Of a stretch of 64,000 bases of DNA, positions 22,380 through 35,000 are shown piece by piece; the first letter of the stretch is position 1; every line of letters starts with the position of its first letter. Both the position numbers and the translations under genes were made by a program. The notes beneath the pieces are model-generated. The model saw nothing but the letters and a program-made list of their open reading frames with translations. It was not told where the DNA came from and made no database searches. Source of the DNA: Nereocystis luetkeana (lineage: Eukaryota; Sar; Phaeophyceae; Laminariales; Laminariaceae); assembly GCA_031213475.1 (NCBI GenBank), contig JARUPZ010000009.1, forward strand, positions 4,993,601-5,057,600, written 5' to 3'.

Positions 22380-25300
22380 GACTACACCCGTATCTGGTTA
22401 TAAAACAAGGGCGTAGACTCCACCGTATACCAATACCAGACGATTCGAAGTACCACGTACCAGATAAAGCTCTCCCCGTGTACGACGCAAAAACCACAAC
22501 CCTCGAATGAAGTCGAACCGATTTTCTCGATAACAAAGCGAGCAGAACATACGATAAATATTGCAGTCTGTGGAAACTTGTCGACAAACAGGTAGATAGT
22601 ACTATGTCATCAATCGGTCTGGGCAATGGCTGACTCAGTCAATAGCGAAAGTACTACTGTCGTCAAAATCAAATCAGTGGAGTACGTTGCAGCAGTTTAC
22701 TGACCGGGGCTGATCGAGGTCATCAACGCGGAAAATATCACTTAGCATGTTTATGTCGAAAAAAAGGCATGCACCGTATGTATGGCGATGATGTGGCGAT
22801 CCTATGGGCAAACTGCAGAAATGTATGAGCTCCCTCTTTCACCTCTTTCGTTCCTCGTCTCTCTTTGCTATCTTCTTTCTTCCCGGGACGCTCTTGTTGG
22901 GTTTACGATAATGTCGCGTGTTTCTGGGACGTACGCAAGACAGAACATTTTTGCTGTTGATGATACTAGCCGGGCCAGTAGGTAGAGTACTATCGTCAGT
23001 AGTAGATTGCTGCAAGTATATTATTATGGCAAGCACCTTAGCGGCAAGTACCCACCACTAAGCATGGAAGCATCGCTCGGCATTTGCACTCTCCCCGGTG
23101 TCGAATGAAACAGTTTCGATAATTCGTCCCTAGGGTACGTGTTATTGTCAGCATATTACGGCATACTGTTGTTGCTGTAGTTTACCGACGGTACCCGCAA
23201 CATGCACCGATTGTATCGCCTCGAGAATGTTGATGTTTACGTACAAAATAGCCGGAAAATTACGGTCTCGACAGGTGCCGTGTACAGTAGCACTCTCAAG
23301 ATACGTCACTCTCTTGTAGGAATATCACGCCTATTTCTATCCAGATAAAGACAACCCCCAACGGAAATAATATCGGTTTTGGACGTATCTCGTGGAGGTC
23401 GTTTCATAGACGCATAGATAGATGGGTGTTTGCACGCTCCTCGTTGTCGAGGGTTATGATGGGAAACTCGTCTGAGGGGGTGTGATATCTTGTTTGTTAT
23501 GACGCGAACCGGACAACGTACGACGACGATTGCCGTTCCGAAACATTCGTCGCATCCAACACCTTACAACGGCAACACAGCAGTGCAGCGGTACATGATA
23601 TAGTTTCGTCTTGAAATGGAAGTAAGAGAAGAACGCATGCTAACGTAAAATATCTGCCTGCCGTGCCATCGAATCGTGCTGGGGCCCCCATGCAGGTCTG
23701 TATTATTTGTTGACGAAATGGACAACCTTGAGTCCGTTCCAAACCCAACCAACCTGAGACGTTCGCAACGGTCGAATAGTGATCATTGTTCCCAAGATGA
23801 GATACAGAAACGGCATGTCACCAATTAATTGTGTGATTCTCAGAAGGCTCAAACAGACAGCACCATAGTAAACTACTACAAACAAACTCCTCCAAAGAAG
23901 TAACACAAATTTGAGTCCGCCATAAAGCTGCGCAGGATATATATCTAAGCGTACCCCGCTGCCCTTCTGCGAGTGCTTTTCTCCTCGACGTGGTCCGAAC
24001 AGGATTTTCTGACACGCGAAAGGAAGCGCGACGGAGACGACGTCGAATATCGCCTGCCCTACATGGTCCAGTCTTGTATCCAGCACCTAGTACCATGCAT
24101 CGGACGATCTCGGGGACGGTAGTAAAGGCACTCAGACCCGAAGTAGTGCTTGCACAGGACGACGATGATCTTGGTTAACGCGCATGGACGGCATTCCCAA
24201 GCATGTAGTGGAAGCGCATTGTGACTTCTAAGCGTGTGTGTTTGTTTTTGGGCTGTTTGAACAGGGTCTGGCCACCGTGCCTGGAATGTGTAATCCGGTG
24301 TGGGACTGGAGCCTGAAAAAAATCGAGATTTTTTTTTTCTTCTTGTAGTGTAGGAGTGTCTAGTCACTTTCTAGGACGTCGGTTGAAGAGGATTGGTACT
24401 TTGTCGTCGCTTGTCGACCAGCTCATGTTTTTTTAAAGTTATCGGATACCAGGTATTTCCTTGTCACCGCGCCACTGTTACCGTGCGTTAAGGGTTAAGA
24501 ACTTTAGTCTTGTGCTTCTAGGTACAAAGTTATGCGTTGGCTTGGTTAGCTGGCTTAGGACTGCACAACTGACAGGATATATATTGCGGGACATTGTGGT
24601 CCCCATTATAATTACGAGCGAATGCCAAGGAGCTTAGAAATTTGAAATGGTTTATCGGCGAACTCCGCCGTTTCAGTGGGGGCCTATGACTGAATGAGAG
24701 CCTCACACTTCATCAAAACTGCTTCTGAAACTTTGACGGAGACGCCCCTCAAGTTTCCGTCTGAACATTACACAACGTGGAGTTTTGTAGCTCCTCTGGG
24801 TTGTGTCGAGGCCGACTAAACCCTGCTTCCTTCCACCGGCGCGGCATTGTGGTCCTATTGATTTATAGGGATTGACTCGTTATTTCATTTGTTAACGAAC
24901 GTCTCTCTCCCGCCCCTGTACCTAGTAGTAATATTGACCTTCTCGAAGGATCGCCATTTCTTCTGCTCGTCGATTTGCATCAGTTCCGGCAATGACCTAG
25001 TAATCGGGTCCGGAAATCATAGGCCGATTGAAGTGCAAATGCCTTAGACGTTAACCCAGCCTTGCTATTATAGCCCGCGAATCCTCGGTCGTTTTTCATA
25101 CCCCGCGTGCATCACTTTGTGTTAACGATGGCCATATGCAATGAAACATCATCATCGTCGGCGTGCATGTATGTGTCGTATTACAGTTACCCTCCCTAGG
25201 TGCAAGGTATCGTCTATATATAGAGCAGCACCGAAAACAACCGGCGTACTCTTATGGGGAGTCTTTACCAGGTGTATATCTTCCACTCTCGTTGGGCAGG

Positions 25301-25773
25301 ATCAACAGTGTAATACGCAGAAAAGAAAGAAACTTCCGTTGCCTTGAAAAAAGAAGGCGGAAACGGGCGTAGCTTATGAAATAATACGACGAATCTGTTG
25401 CAGTCATTATCTTTGCAGAACCAAAAAAATGGAAATCGTAGATTCTCAGGAAACCTACTTACGGTCGCCTTTGGCACCACCAAGGACGGCTCTGCTTCAA
25501 TCCTCGCAGCTCGTGCGGAAAAGGTTGCAAGTACAGCTGCAATTATGAGCTATCACATGTAGGTCATATCCACTGAGAGAAAACATTGTTAGCTGCCTTT
25601 CATTCTTAGGTAGCCTGTATATATTACATATTCGTCGCATTTTCAACAGTAGTAGAAACACGCCTCGATTAGAGGTGACCTCGCAACTGGGAGTCAGTGT
25701 TCGAAATGCATCGATGATATACTAACGCGAGTATATAAGGGGGAAACAAGCAGGCCGGTCTATGCTTCAATAA
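22380..25773. other. No gene recognised
   Basis: Scattered short frames only, up to 127 residues at 23,703-24,086 minus. TACCAGGTA at 24,447 and TACCAGGTG at 25,266. On the minus strand, peptides IIAAVLATFSARAARI (about 25,540) and HIAAVVTLFLARAIKQ (about 25,930) are alike, so an old local duplication is possible. Confidence 0.45.
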
Positions 25774-25889
25774 GGGCTGGCCAAGGGGTTTCGCAGGATC
25801 ATTTTGGTTATCTGATACACCACATGGTTCTGGAGATACGGCTTGGTTCTCATTTTAGGCTTCGTTCGCATTTTTCCGATTTGTCTGTT
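25774..25889. repeat. 116-bp dispersed repeat, copy 1
   Basis: Nearly identical to 50,199-50,314, with only a few differences, from GGGCTGGCCAAGGGGTTTCG to GATTTGTCTGTT. Confidence 0.92.
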
Positions 25890-26379
25890 TAATAGCTCGT
25901 GCAAGAAACAGCGTAACTACGGCAGCAATGTGAGTAAGGTGTATATAATCATATATACAGACATATAAATATTGTTGGCTATCGTTTATTCTAAGGGTCG
26001 ATCTTAGCGACGAGTGTTTTTCAGTTTGTTTCGTCATCTTCCCGAAATTTCGGTATTTTCCCGAACTATTTTCGGGAAGTTAAGAGCCGAAACACTTCCC
26101 TCCCGCAAAAAGTCGCCTCGACGTTTTTGGGGTTTTTCAGGAAATCTGCGTGCGTGAGGGGTATATATACTAAGGCTACGCCACAACAACCTGAAAAAGC
26201 ATAATAATAAGCTTACAAGCCAAAGCAACAACGGTGCGAACAATACAATTTGAAAAATATTTCCGCAAGCTGAAAACCGCTCTTCTTATAACCGCGCCAT
26301 CCATCACGCCTGTCAGTAATAGGTAGACACCCGGTTGGCACCCAGCAGTTAGAGCACTTCCTTGCGTCCCTGCCGATGG

Positions 26380-26479
26380 TTAATCCTTTTTTCACTACCG
26401 TTGTCCGAATTGGTGGACAACTTACTTGGAATTTGAGCGGTTTGGCCCCCAAACGGTGCTGTGGTTGGAAAGTGGTTAA
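26380..26479. mobile_element. TTAA-bounded foldback element, copy H1
   Basis: A 100-bp stretch with TTAA at each end and imperfect self-complementarity. Its inner part (TTACTTGGAATTTGAGCGG and CCCCCAAACGG) aligns with the reverse complement of the hairpin at 43,749-43,841. TTAA borders recall piggyBac-type MITEs, which is an inference. Confidence 0.5.
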
Positions 26480-27785
26480 TGTGAAGCTATGGTCGAGGTG
26501 TGGGTGAGGGTAAGGGACGCATGACATAATGTGTATCTGGCAGCTGGGAAGCAGTGCTTCGCTTCTTCTGATATTGATTTCCTTTATGGATGACTATTAC
26601 GGGGGGCATAGAAAATAGGAACACATGTCCAGAGTAAATATAGCGAAATATACAGGTTTTTGTGTGTACCGTAGGTCCTGTTAACTACGGTCCCTCGTAA
26701 TAGAGCTGAGAAGGTGCTCTGCCAGAGAAGTGAGAGGCAGGGGGGGTGGGACTCGCCGCTCATATATACTTGTCCCACCCCACGCTAGAGGCTCTCCTAA
26801 TCAACTCTTATCAAATGTACTAATAAATTACCTTTCTATGGTTGCCGATCGTTCTCCTGCTAATGTAAGAACTCCCCACTGTATGGTTCTTTCCGCGTTG
26901 AGGAACATTAATCTCATCTAACGAGCTATCAACCCTAGAGAACATTGTTGATAGAAAGTTAACCCATTCTTTGGAATATTTTCGGAGTCCTCAGCCTACG
27001 AAGCTGCGGACATTACTATCTATACCTGTAGCCCATGAGCACCCCACTCATATATCACATTAGCCCTCCCGGAATAGTCCAAAATGCAGACCACACGATG
27101 GTCGAAAGATGACGACAATTTTTACCCAAACGACCAGGAAGAGGTGGTCGAAGATGCGGCTATTCGACACAAAAGAAACGAGGCTAAAGATTCCCCCTCA
27201 CCTCGTAATAAGACCCAAACACTACGAAGGCCTATTTACTTCAGAAGCATCACTAAAAGGTAGACCAAGGGAGAGAAATAAATAACTCGAAGCGGAGGCG
27301 ACGCCAGATGTGAAGATATGGCCGAGGTAAGCGTGAGGGTAAGAGACGCAGGCGTATCTGGCAGCTGGGAAGCAGTGCTTAGCTTCTTCTTGTATTGATC
27401 TTCTTTTTGGATGACTGGAGCGAAGGAGGTGCTCTGGTAGAGAAGTGGGAGGTAGGGGACGTTATACTCGTCCAACTTCTGGCTAGAAGCTCCTTTAAAC
27501 TCCTATTATCGAACGTACCCCTAAATATCTTTCCTAGGGTTACCGATCGTTCTTCTGCTAATGTATGATTTTCTCTCTTTAAGGTCCTTTCAGCGTTGAG
27601 GAACACTACTCTCGTCCAACGGGCTATCCGCCCTAGAGAGCATTCCTGAAAGAACGTTACTCTCAACTAACGGAATATTCGCCTAGTGAATCCATTCGTT
27701 GGATTATTCTCGTACTCCTCAGGCTACGTAATTTTAGACTATATTATTTATATCTATAGCCCATGAGTACCCCACTCATATCACA
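26480..27785. mobile_element. Small LTR-like element (TRIM-like), undescribed as far as I can tell
   Basis: Two direct repeats, 26,480-27,059 and 27,309-27,785, bracket 249 bp of internal sequence without coding capacity. Each repeat starts TGTGA and ends TCACA, giving a 5-bp terminal inversion with the TG...CA signature of LTRs. The outer flanks are TTAA on both sides (26,476 and 27,786), a candidate 4-bp target duplication. After removing the nested MITE the first repeat is 474 bp against 477 bp. A purine-rich stretch, GAAGCGGAGGCGA, precedes the second repeat. No clear primer-binding site starting TGG follows the first. A plain tandem duplication remains possible. Confidence 0.55.
26597..26700. 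mobile_element. TA-flanked MITE, copy B, nested in the left LTR-like repeat
   Basis: TIRs TTACGGGGGGCATAG and, reverse-complemented, TTACGAGGGACCGTAG; TA on each side. The second LTR-like repeat (near 27,410) is the matching empty site: GGATGACTGGAGCGAAGG against GGATGACTA-insert-TAGAGCTGAGAAGG. Loss of the element plus one TA restores the alignment. Confidence 0.88.
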
Positions 27786-28380
27786 TTAAGCCACCAATTT
27801 ATGCGGATAGTCACAAAGCCGCCGGCCTGCTGTTTAGGATAAGACGAGTGTTGGTGGATACTGTCTGGACGCGGCGCACTTGTTTTTCCTGTAATTCAAC
27901 TGTTTTTCTCGTATTTGTTGCTGACGACGGTTCTTCCCCGATTTATTCAACTGCGGGACTGCGCACAAGCAGTCAGCGCTAAAGGTTGTTCTTATCGGGC
28001 AGTTTTTTTACACCACAATTTTCCTTTTGTTTCGCGCTATTTTCTATTTGTTCGGTGAATAATTTTCGCTAAAATGTTACATTTATGAAACCTGTTTTGT
28101 TCTTGTTATTATAGAGAATTGCACGATGAGTTACACAACGACTCTCCGTTTCTCGATACGTGTCTGTAGTTATGCACAAACTTTGGGGATTCTGAAAACA
28201 AGAGGTCGGGTCATTTGCAGCGCAGAACAAAAAAACAAATCTCGCGCGCAATTCATTTATCATCCTGATTATCGTGTCCTCTTTCGGGAAGTATATCGAA
28301 TACCAGGTATATCAAACCTGATTTTTTCGTTTCTCCTGTATGTAGGAGTTCAATAATAGCGACGACACGTCTCGGTATCC
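27786..28380. other. No gene recognised
   Basis: AT-rich sequence with short frames only. TACCAGGTA at 28,301. Confidence 0.5.
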
Positions 28381-30300
28381 TGATACACATCTCTAACTAC
28401 TTCCAAACTTTGGAAATTCCTGGATAAAAACCATCCGGGGTGAAAACCATCCGAAAAAAAAGAGATTGAAACAGATGGATTCACAAAATCGTGGCGTCCA
28501 TGTACCAGTCTTCGGAGGGCAGTCACAATTCGTTCATGCAAGGCGGTCACGAAAGGTTGGGGTCTCTCCGGCACGATCGAACGAGATCCTGTCCTCACAT
28601 CAAGATTAGTAACATTTTTCAGATCTCTCGGCCGCTTTACGCTAGTCGTACATGCCACACTCACTTGCTGACCAAGGTTTTGCACAACCTGACACTCTCG
28701 TGGTTCTTGTTCGGGAGCCATCGTGATGGCTCTTCTGACCGGTGCTCGTCCGGGGCAGTCTGGTGCCGAGGGGAGCTCAGAAAGTCACGGTGGGAGCTCC
28801 GAGAATTTATGGTCTGCATAAGCCGCACATCCTTTCCTGTGAGCAAGACTTTGGGCAGAGTGCCACCACCACCTTTCCTTACAACGCCCAGCCACATATA
28901 TCTCTGTAAACCGTTCGGATCGTAGGAGAAAACGCTTGAACACTCTGTATGCGGCATTCTCCAGTTGTCATTGTCGCAACCATATCCCGACTTTAAGTGA
29001 TTGCCTCATGTTTTGCCGGACCACTGAAACCGTAAAGAACAGCCGCTGTTCACGGATGGTCGTTTTGATACTCTGGCGTGATATTTTCTAGACAAATTTG
29101 AGGGCGTTAGTGTGCGAGCGGTTTCCTTGGCCGGCACGCTGTCGGCGTCAAAAGAGCTTGGCCCGCTGTATAACCCAGTGGTCCACCGCTCAGAGCTTGC
29201 CGAAGTGTGGCACATTGAGCGTCTTGATAACAAACTCTACAGCAGGGGGTCTATGATCTCTGGTTTTTAACATGCGGATTATGAGACTTAGCGGGGCCGG
29301 TTTCATGTCTCACTGCTCCTGACCGAAGCGCTTGAGACATGCCCCACAAAAGATGTGTTTCTATAGCGAGAGTACAGATTTTTCGTGGATAACGTGGTCG
29401 AAGTTGCAGAGCTTGGGTTGGTAACCTCCAGCCAGCTGTTTCGATTACGAAAGAGGGAGCACGCGATGTCTGGTCTCGTGTTCGAAGGGCATCATTCTCG
29501 TTAAACATTCCAAACACGGGAGGCCTGCTGCATCGAAGACGCAAAGGATGACTGTCGTACTTTCAGCAATGTTTTCCGCCGATCTGGAGGCAATTGCTGC
29601 GTCATCGGCGAGCAACATCACACCCCTTATGCCTATCGCGCGCAAGACAGTACCACCTGCTTCACCACCACCCTTTCCTCTGAGAAAAACATCGAATGCC
29701 TCACCTTGTCTTTGTTATCGGCGAGGTGTGGTACTATTCGAATATCGTATACCACAGGAACAAAGAACACGTTAAACAGCTGCAGCGACACCACGCCACC
29801 TTGTCGTAGTCTCCGTTCTGAATATAATCGGAGCGCGCGATATCGTCTGTACGCACAAAATCCCGCCTATTGTCATGGAACCGACGCAAGACTATGATGA
29901 TTTTGAGGGGCACGCCAAAGCTTGTCAGTACCTACCACAAACGAACTCGTTCGACCGACGCTATTTTCTTGTCAAAATATACACTGATATGTTTGTCTCT
30001 CCTTGGAGTTCGTGCGATCCTCGACGGTCAAAATCAAACCGAATGTTGATCGTGGCGAACGAAGGCCGCACTGTATCCGCTGGGAGAATGCCCCAATAGT
30101 TCAGGCATTTGATAAAGGCGGACAGCGACAACTTCCAACAGCTATTTGCCTGCATGAGCATCGAGCCAACTTCCCTCTGGAGGTGGATGCAATCAGAGCT
30201 ATATTTGCGTGAATGGACGATCATGATAATGGTATATTTCCTTCTTTGGGGGACGTGTACCGTTGTCCGAAAAGAAGTGGCCGACGTCTAGTGCACCCGA
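28380..30300 (-). mobile_element. LINE-like reverse transcriptase remnant
   Basis: On the minus strand the translation, with many stops and frame changes, follows the order of a non-LTR RT. NYWGILPADTVRPSF near 30,110 matches the LP..Q.GFRP finger block. LWRAP near 29,920 is followed by LRQGGVVSLQLFNVFF near 29,780 (the GLRQGC.LSP.LFN block). GVMLLADDAAIASRS near 29,610 holds the catalytic Asp pair (ADD), with DAAGLP beyond it. Downstream, LRAVDHWVIQRAKLF and SIKTTIREQRLFF resemble the basic post-RT region that follows this RT type in protist genomes. No endonuclease was found. This copy is an old pseudogene, and the opposite-strand frame at 28,491-28,925 is its shadow. Confidence 0.75.
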
Positions 30301-31727
30301 TAACGTTGTGGTCAAAACCGTGTACCATTCCATCTCAGTGACCGCGACGGTTACAGGAAGACATCGCATTGGTCAAGGCCCGCCACCACCCGTTCCTGGC
30401 CACGTTTGTGCCGGGCATACCCGATATCTACTATTCAATCCCGAGAAGAACGCGATGATTGTACCGACCTACCCTAACATGGCCAGACTACTCGAATACA
30501 GCGACCAATCACCACTTCGGAGTTCATGACTATCATCCCCACGAAGACGGGCAAGAAGCAACTGGGCGATGTCTATCATTAAAATGTTTTTTTTTTTCTA
30601 TTGATAGTTCGTCCATTCTCTTTGCTCAAGTAAGTGCTGAACCCACCACACCCAACACCGCTCTCCCTCCTGTCGTCTACTCTCCTTCACAAAATCTATC
30701 TAAACCCTATCTCTTCACTTGTCTGAACTACAATCAATCAATGCACAGCCGTAGTAATGACTGATCATGACTGACGATACCAGCTGAGGGACAAAAAATA
30801 TGAACAGGCATGCTTATGCAACGTCTCTATATTACCAGGGTATATTACATTGTAGCAACAATAGAGTTATAAAACGGGTGTGTCCACTCCTGTTTTGTGT
30901 ACAAACATTTGGTTTCTTTATTTTCGTCTAACCCTCGAGGATGAAATTCTCTGCACTGGGATTTATACGAGCTGGATCGGCCAAGCCCAGCTTTTATATT
31001 CGTTCTTCGCTTGCGGAACCACTCAGATTTGTTTGTCCTTCATACTTGGAAACAGTTGTGTTACGTACTGGGCCGGCCATTCGGCGACCTCCACGGTTTT
31101 GCCATCCGATTCGATTTCGTCGAGATATGGAGAAAACGTGGATTTTTTGTCAGATGTGAACCCAACAATATTTAAAGCAGACGGACAACCGATGCCGCTG
31201 ATACCCGGTTAGAACATTTTTAGAGGGTATGCCCCAAGTATAGAAAGCCCTTTAAAACGCCCAATTCGATATACTTCAATAAATATAGTTTGCATAGGAG
31301 TACGACATCTGATACAAAGTCAAGGTATTCCGACGAGATCCACAAAATGTGCTATTCTCACACTCTTTCGTTTTTTCGTCGACATCGATTTTATTTACGC
31401 TCTTCTTACGGTCGAGATAAAGAGATACATTACTGCCCCTGTTGCTTTTCAACTTTAGTTTAGTATTGTTTTCGTCCCAACATTGTTACGGGCATTTTCA
31501 AACGTGCCTTGGATCTCTACGCCAAACAAATATAAGCATCCCTAGGTGGACTATGATGCAGCACGTCCAAAATGTTGACATAATAGTTCGCAAAAACGGA
31601 CTGAAGATTTGCGGGAGAACCTCAAAAGCTGATATCCCCGGCCCAGTCTCTGCGTGTTGAATTATGCAATCCTCGAATATAAGAACCTGTACCTGTGTAC
31701 GGGTAGTTGGTGTCGCTTAAGCTTCTA
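30301..31727. other. No gene recognised
   Basis: Plus-strand frames up to 110 residues (30,880-31,212) show no domain. The stretch next to 30,300 may belong to the degraded 5' part of the LINE. Confidence 0.4.
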
Positions 31728-32076
31728 CTTTTTTTTTTTTTTTTTACTCATCCAATTTTTTATCTTCGCACGTCGTCTTCTATATCTCCTTCCAACTCGT
31801 AACTCAGATCCGGGGTCGCACAGCAGGCTCTGCTACCCCCTTCCCTCTACGGTACGTGGCTTCATTCTGATCGCGAGAAGATTTCAGGCTTTTCTTCCCT
31901 CGTCGACTCGCATCGAATTGTGCCTATCCACGCTGCAAGGCGCTCCCAACAGTTGAATCCATTTTATTTTTATTTTTGCAACTGAAGTCAAATGTCCGAC
32001 CTACCTGGGCCTCGAACCCAGGACTAAAAACACAAGAAGAATTCGAGGTTAACCACTTGAACGACCGGGGTGACCG
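31728..32076 (-). mobile_element. tRNA-derived SINE, copy 2
   Basis: Reverse complement of the SINE at 51,171-51,512. The poly-A tail appears as poly-T at 31,728-31,745. The body contains words such as AGATCCGGGGTCGCA, matching the plus copy. The tRNA-like head at the right end has A box CGTTCAAGTGG and B box GGGTTCGAGGCC. Flanks share only a partial GTGTCG..TTAA, so the target duplication is eroded. Not a functional tRNA gene. Confidence 0.88.
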
Positions 32077-35000
32077 TGTCGTATTAATGGTGCTCACAAA
32101 TACGTTTGAAACACACGCGCCGGGTTTTGGTCGGTTATTTGTGGAGTGTACGTCTATGGAACAAAATCATCCGTATACGAGCAAAATGTGTCGTATTCGG
32201 ATCGTATGTGATCGAGTAGATTATGATGGCGACATGATAGGGTCGTCATATATATGATGACGCGTCCGAAAACAATACAAATAATCCTTTCCGTGATGCA
32301 AGAAGTACTGAACGCTGGGCGATGTCGGACGAAGCACGCGTTCGTACGATGGGTATAATCTATATGTCAACTTGTTCGGCAGTAAATCTTAGAGATCGTC
32401 GAACATTCTGGATTGTAATCAGCAGAGGTACGGTGATAACGAGGCTGGCTGGTGAAGACAGCGCGCTACGTGTCGTGCGCGTGACACTACACACTCCAAT
32501 CACACGGAGTATCAACCATTCGGGGTCTTAATACTCCAGATACTGGCAGATACTAAAAAAAATCTAGTTTCTGACTTTAATTCCAGGTAATTATGTTGGG
32601 TACACTTCGGAATAGTTGACGATACGCATCATTTATTTCCTCGCAAATTGACCGATAGCAAATAGCCGTTATACGATAAGTTGGTCTGTCACCGTTCAAC
32701 ACGTCAGTACCTGTTGCCTGGCAGGAAATATTCTCCGTATTGGTATCCGAAGCGTCATCTCATGATGACCGCATCTTGTCGCCATGAGAATTCACTCGAC
32801 CAGGTACGGTACGAATACAGTACTTATTGTTCCTTCCAGATGCGTCTACTTCACAAAACAGCGAACAAAACCTGGCGCGTGCGTGTAATCTGTTTTAAAT
32901 AAATAGGTTTTTCCTACGGCGGATTGGTTCCACTTTTAAAATTCGTGTCGCGTGTCCATATAACTCATAGCCGACGTTGTAACATCAAAACATGCTGTTG
33001 CTACCCCTGGCGCTTGGGCATGTTGGCCAGACCTGACGTTCTAGAGGGGCAGATGCGGTGAAGATAGCCGCCCGGGGCGACTCTTTCTGCTAGTGTGTGA
33101 CTAGCGCGCGCTCATCCATAAACAAAACCTAGACAATGATGTATTCCGGCCGGACATGGTCACGTTACGGTCATCAGATAAGAAGCATCATGAATACAAC
33201 GCGACGTGTGCAAATCAGACTGATGAGTTTTTCCAGGCTCGAGGGATGGACGATAAAAAACAAACAAGCATATTTTAAACAGGAAATACGGTCGGACACA
33301 GCCTGCCTTACATACGATTTCCAGGGTGGTCAGGCGAAAACAAACTGCTTTATACTCGTAGCAATGCCTACATTTTGAGTCTGTAGAACATATGTTTGTC
33401 ACGAAGTTAGCGGCGATAGTCATGCCCCATCACTGCTACTACTACTGCTGTTCCCTACGTTTTTTGTGATTGGGAGAAGGTGGGAGAGAGAGTCAAACAT
33501 AATCTTCTAGGGGAAAGAAGAGGATAAAGGAGAGGGAGTGATAGCCGTGGTTTGTGTTTGGCACTTCAGGAAACCAAGGGCGAAATATTGATTTTTATAT
33601 TTTGAATGGACTTAATCATGGAAATCACGCAGACGATTCTTGACCGTTTTTGTCGGGACGAAACGTATGAACCTCTATAAGTATATAAACCCCAGTCGCC
33701 GAAGTGGTGGTTTGTCGTCGTTGTCGAATAGGATTGGCATTTTTCGGGAGGGGGGATACATGATTGGTACTTCTTACAGGGTAGGCGGAATCAAGTATAC
33801 CCGGCGCGCACGTGGGCAACATCGAGTCGTGGTCGGCGATAACCAATGTGCTGTGCCGTCGTGGGGCAACCGCGGTCACTGAAAAAGATTAGTGCCCTAT
33901 ACCGGCCACCAAGTCATGGCATGTACCCAGGAGACCCAGTGTTGATCAGTCGAGTATTCCTAACTTCGACAAAACGTTTGTCAAACTACTTGACGCATTC
34001 GGGGTTATCGAAGTTTGAAATATCGGCACCATAGCCGTCTGGTCAAACTCTGTTCAGTTTTGATGTTTCGGTATTTATTTTAAAAAAAGGGTATTGTCTG
34101 TCTTATCTCCCGGAAGGACAAGTTGCTTCGTTTCGTTTTTTTGTTCTGTGACTTTCGCGTTTAGGTTTCACATTTTTTTCATATCGTTTTTTTTCTCGTC
34201 TATCAATCGGTCGTGAATAGCATGGTAACAGGTATGTCGTCCGTCTTGAGTTTTGTAGAACGATATTACATGGCACTGCATTGGCTCTATGCCATAGGAG
34301 TAATTACGACGTACTCCTGCGGTATACCTAGTACCTGGTATGTCTGATTCGCGCTCTAGAGACGCCAGATCCTGAATATTCGTAATATTGACGTCGATAC
34401 TCGGGACCGACATCACGTGTGTTGGATGGCGACCGGAAAAAAACGGGTTAATTTGAGGAGTAAGCAATCAGGAGTGCTTCTCCAATACCCCTTCGCCCAC
34501 ACCATCACGCGCACGACCGCCAAACGAAGAGATCAACACTCTCATTTCCCTCACCTCCCCAGATAAGCACTCGAAACTAAACGAAAGCTTCTCTCCCGGC
34601 ATCGTTTATCTTGGGACGACGACACGCCTGTTATCATACACACTCAGTACACATCAACCGCGCACACAACTGTCAGAGGGCACCAGCGAAGACAGACGCG
34701 GCGGTGGTAGAAGCTGCAGCAGCACCGAACAATATTTCAGCGTCACGTACAAGGAGCTTGAACACGTCCGGGTTTACCTATTCAGGTGATATATATAAAA
34801 ATAAATGTCAGGACCAAGGAGTCGATTTTTTTCAGCGACCCCGGCGTTCATTCTCACCTGTTCATGTGTTGTTCTTGTATCATGTAAGCTGTCTCGACTT
34901 GGTCCGGGTGGCCTAGAACGACTGCTGTTATTGACAACTGTCTAATATATATATTGGCTAAGCTGGCCATCAATTATACCATGGTCCCCGGGTTTTCGGC

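Noticed and set aside
28491-28925. 144-codon plus-strand frame
   Set aside because: It lies opposite the LINE-like RT remnant, whose minus-strand similarity explains the locus.
32040-32076. tRNA gene on the minus strand
   Set aside because: The tRNA-like part is the head of a SINE with a shared body and tail; the acceptor stem is mispaired.
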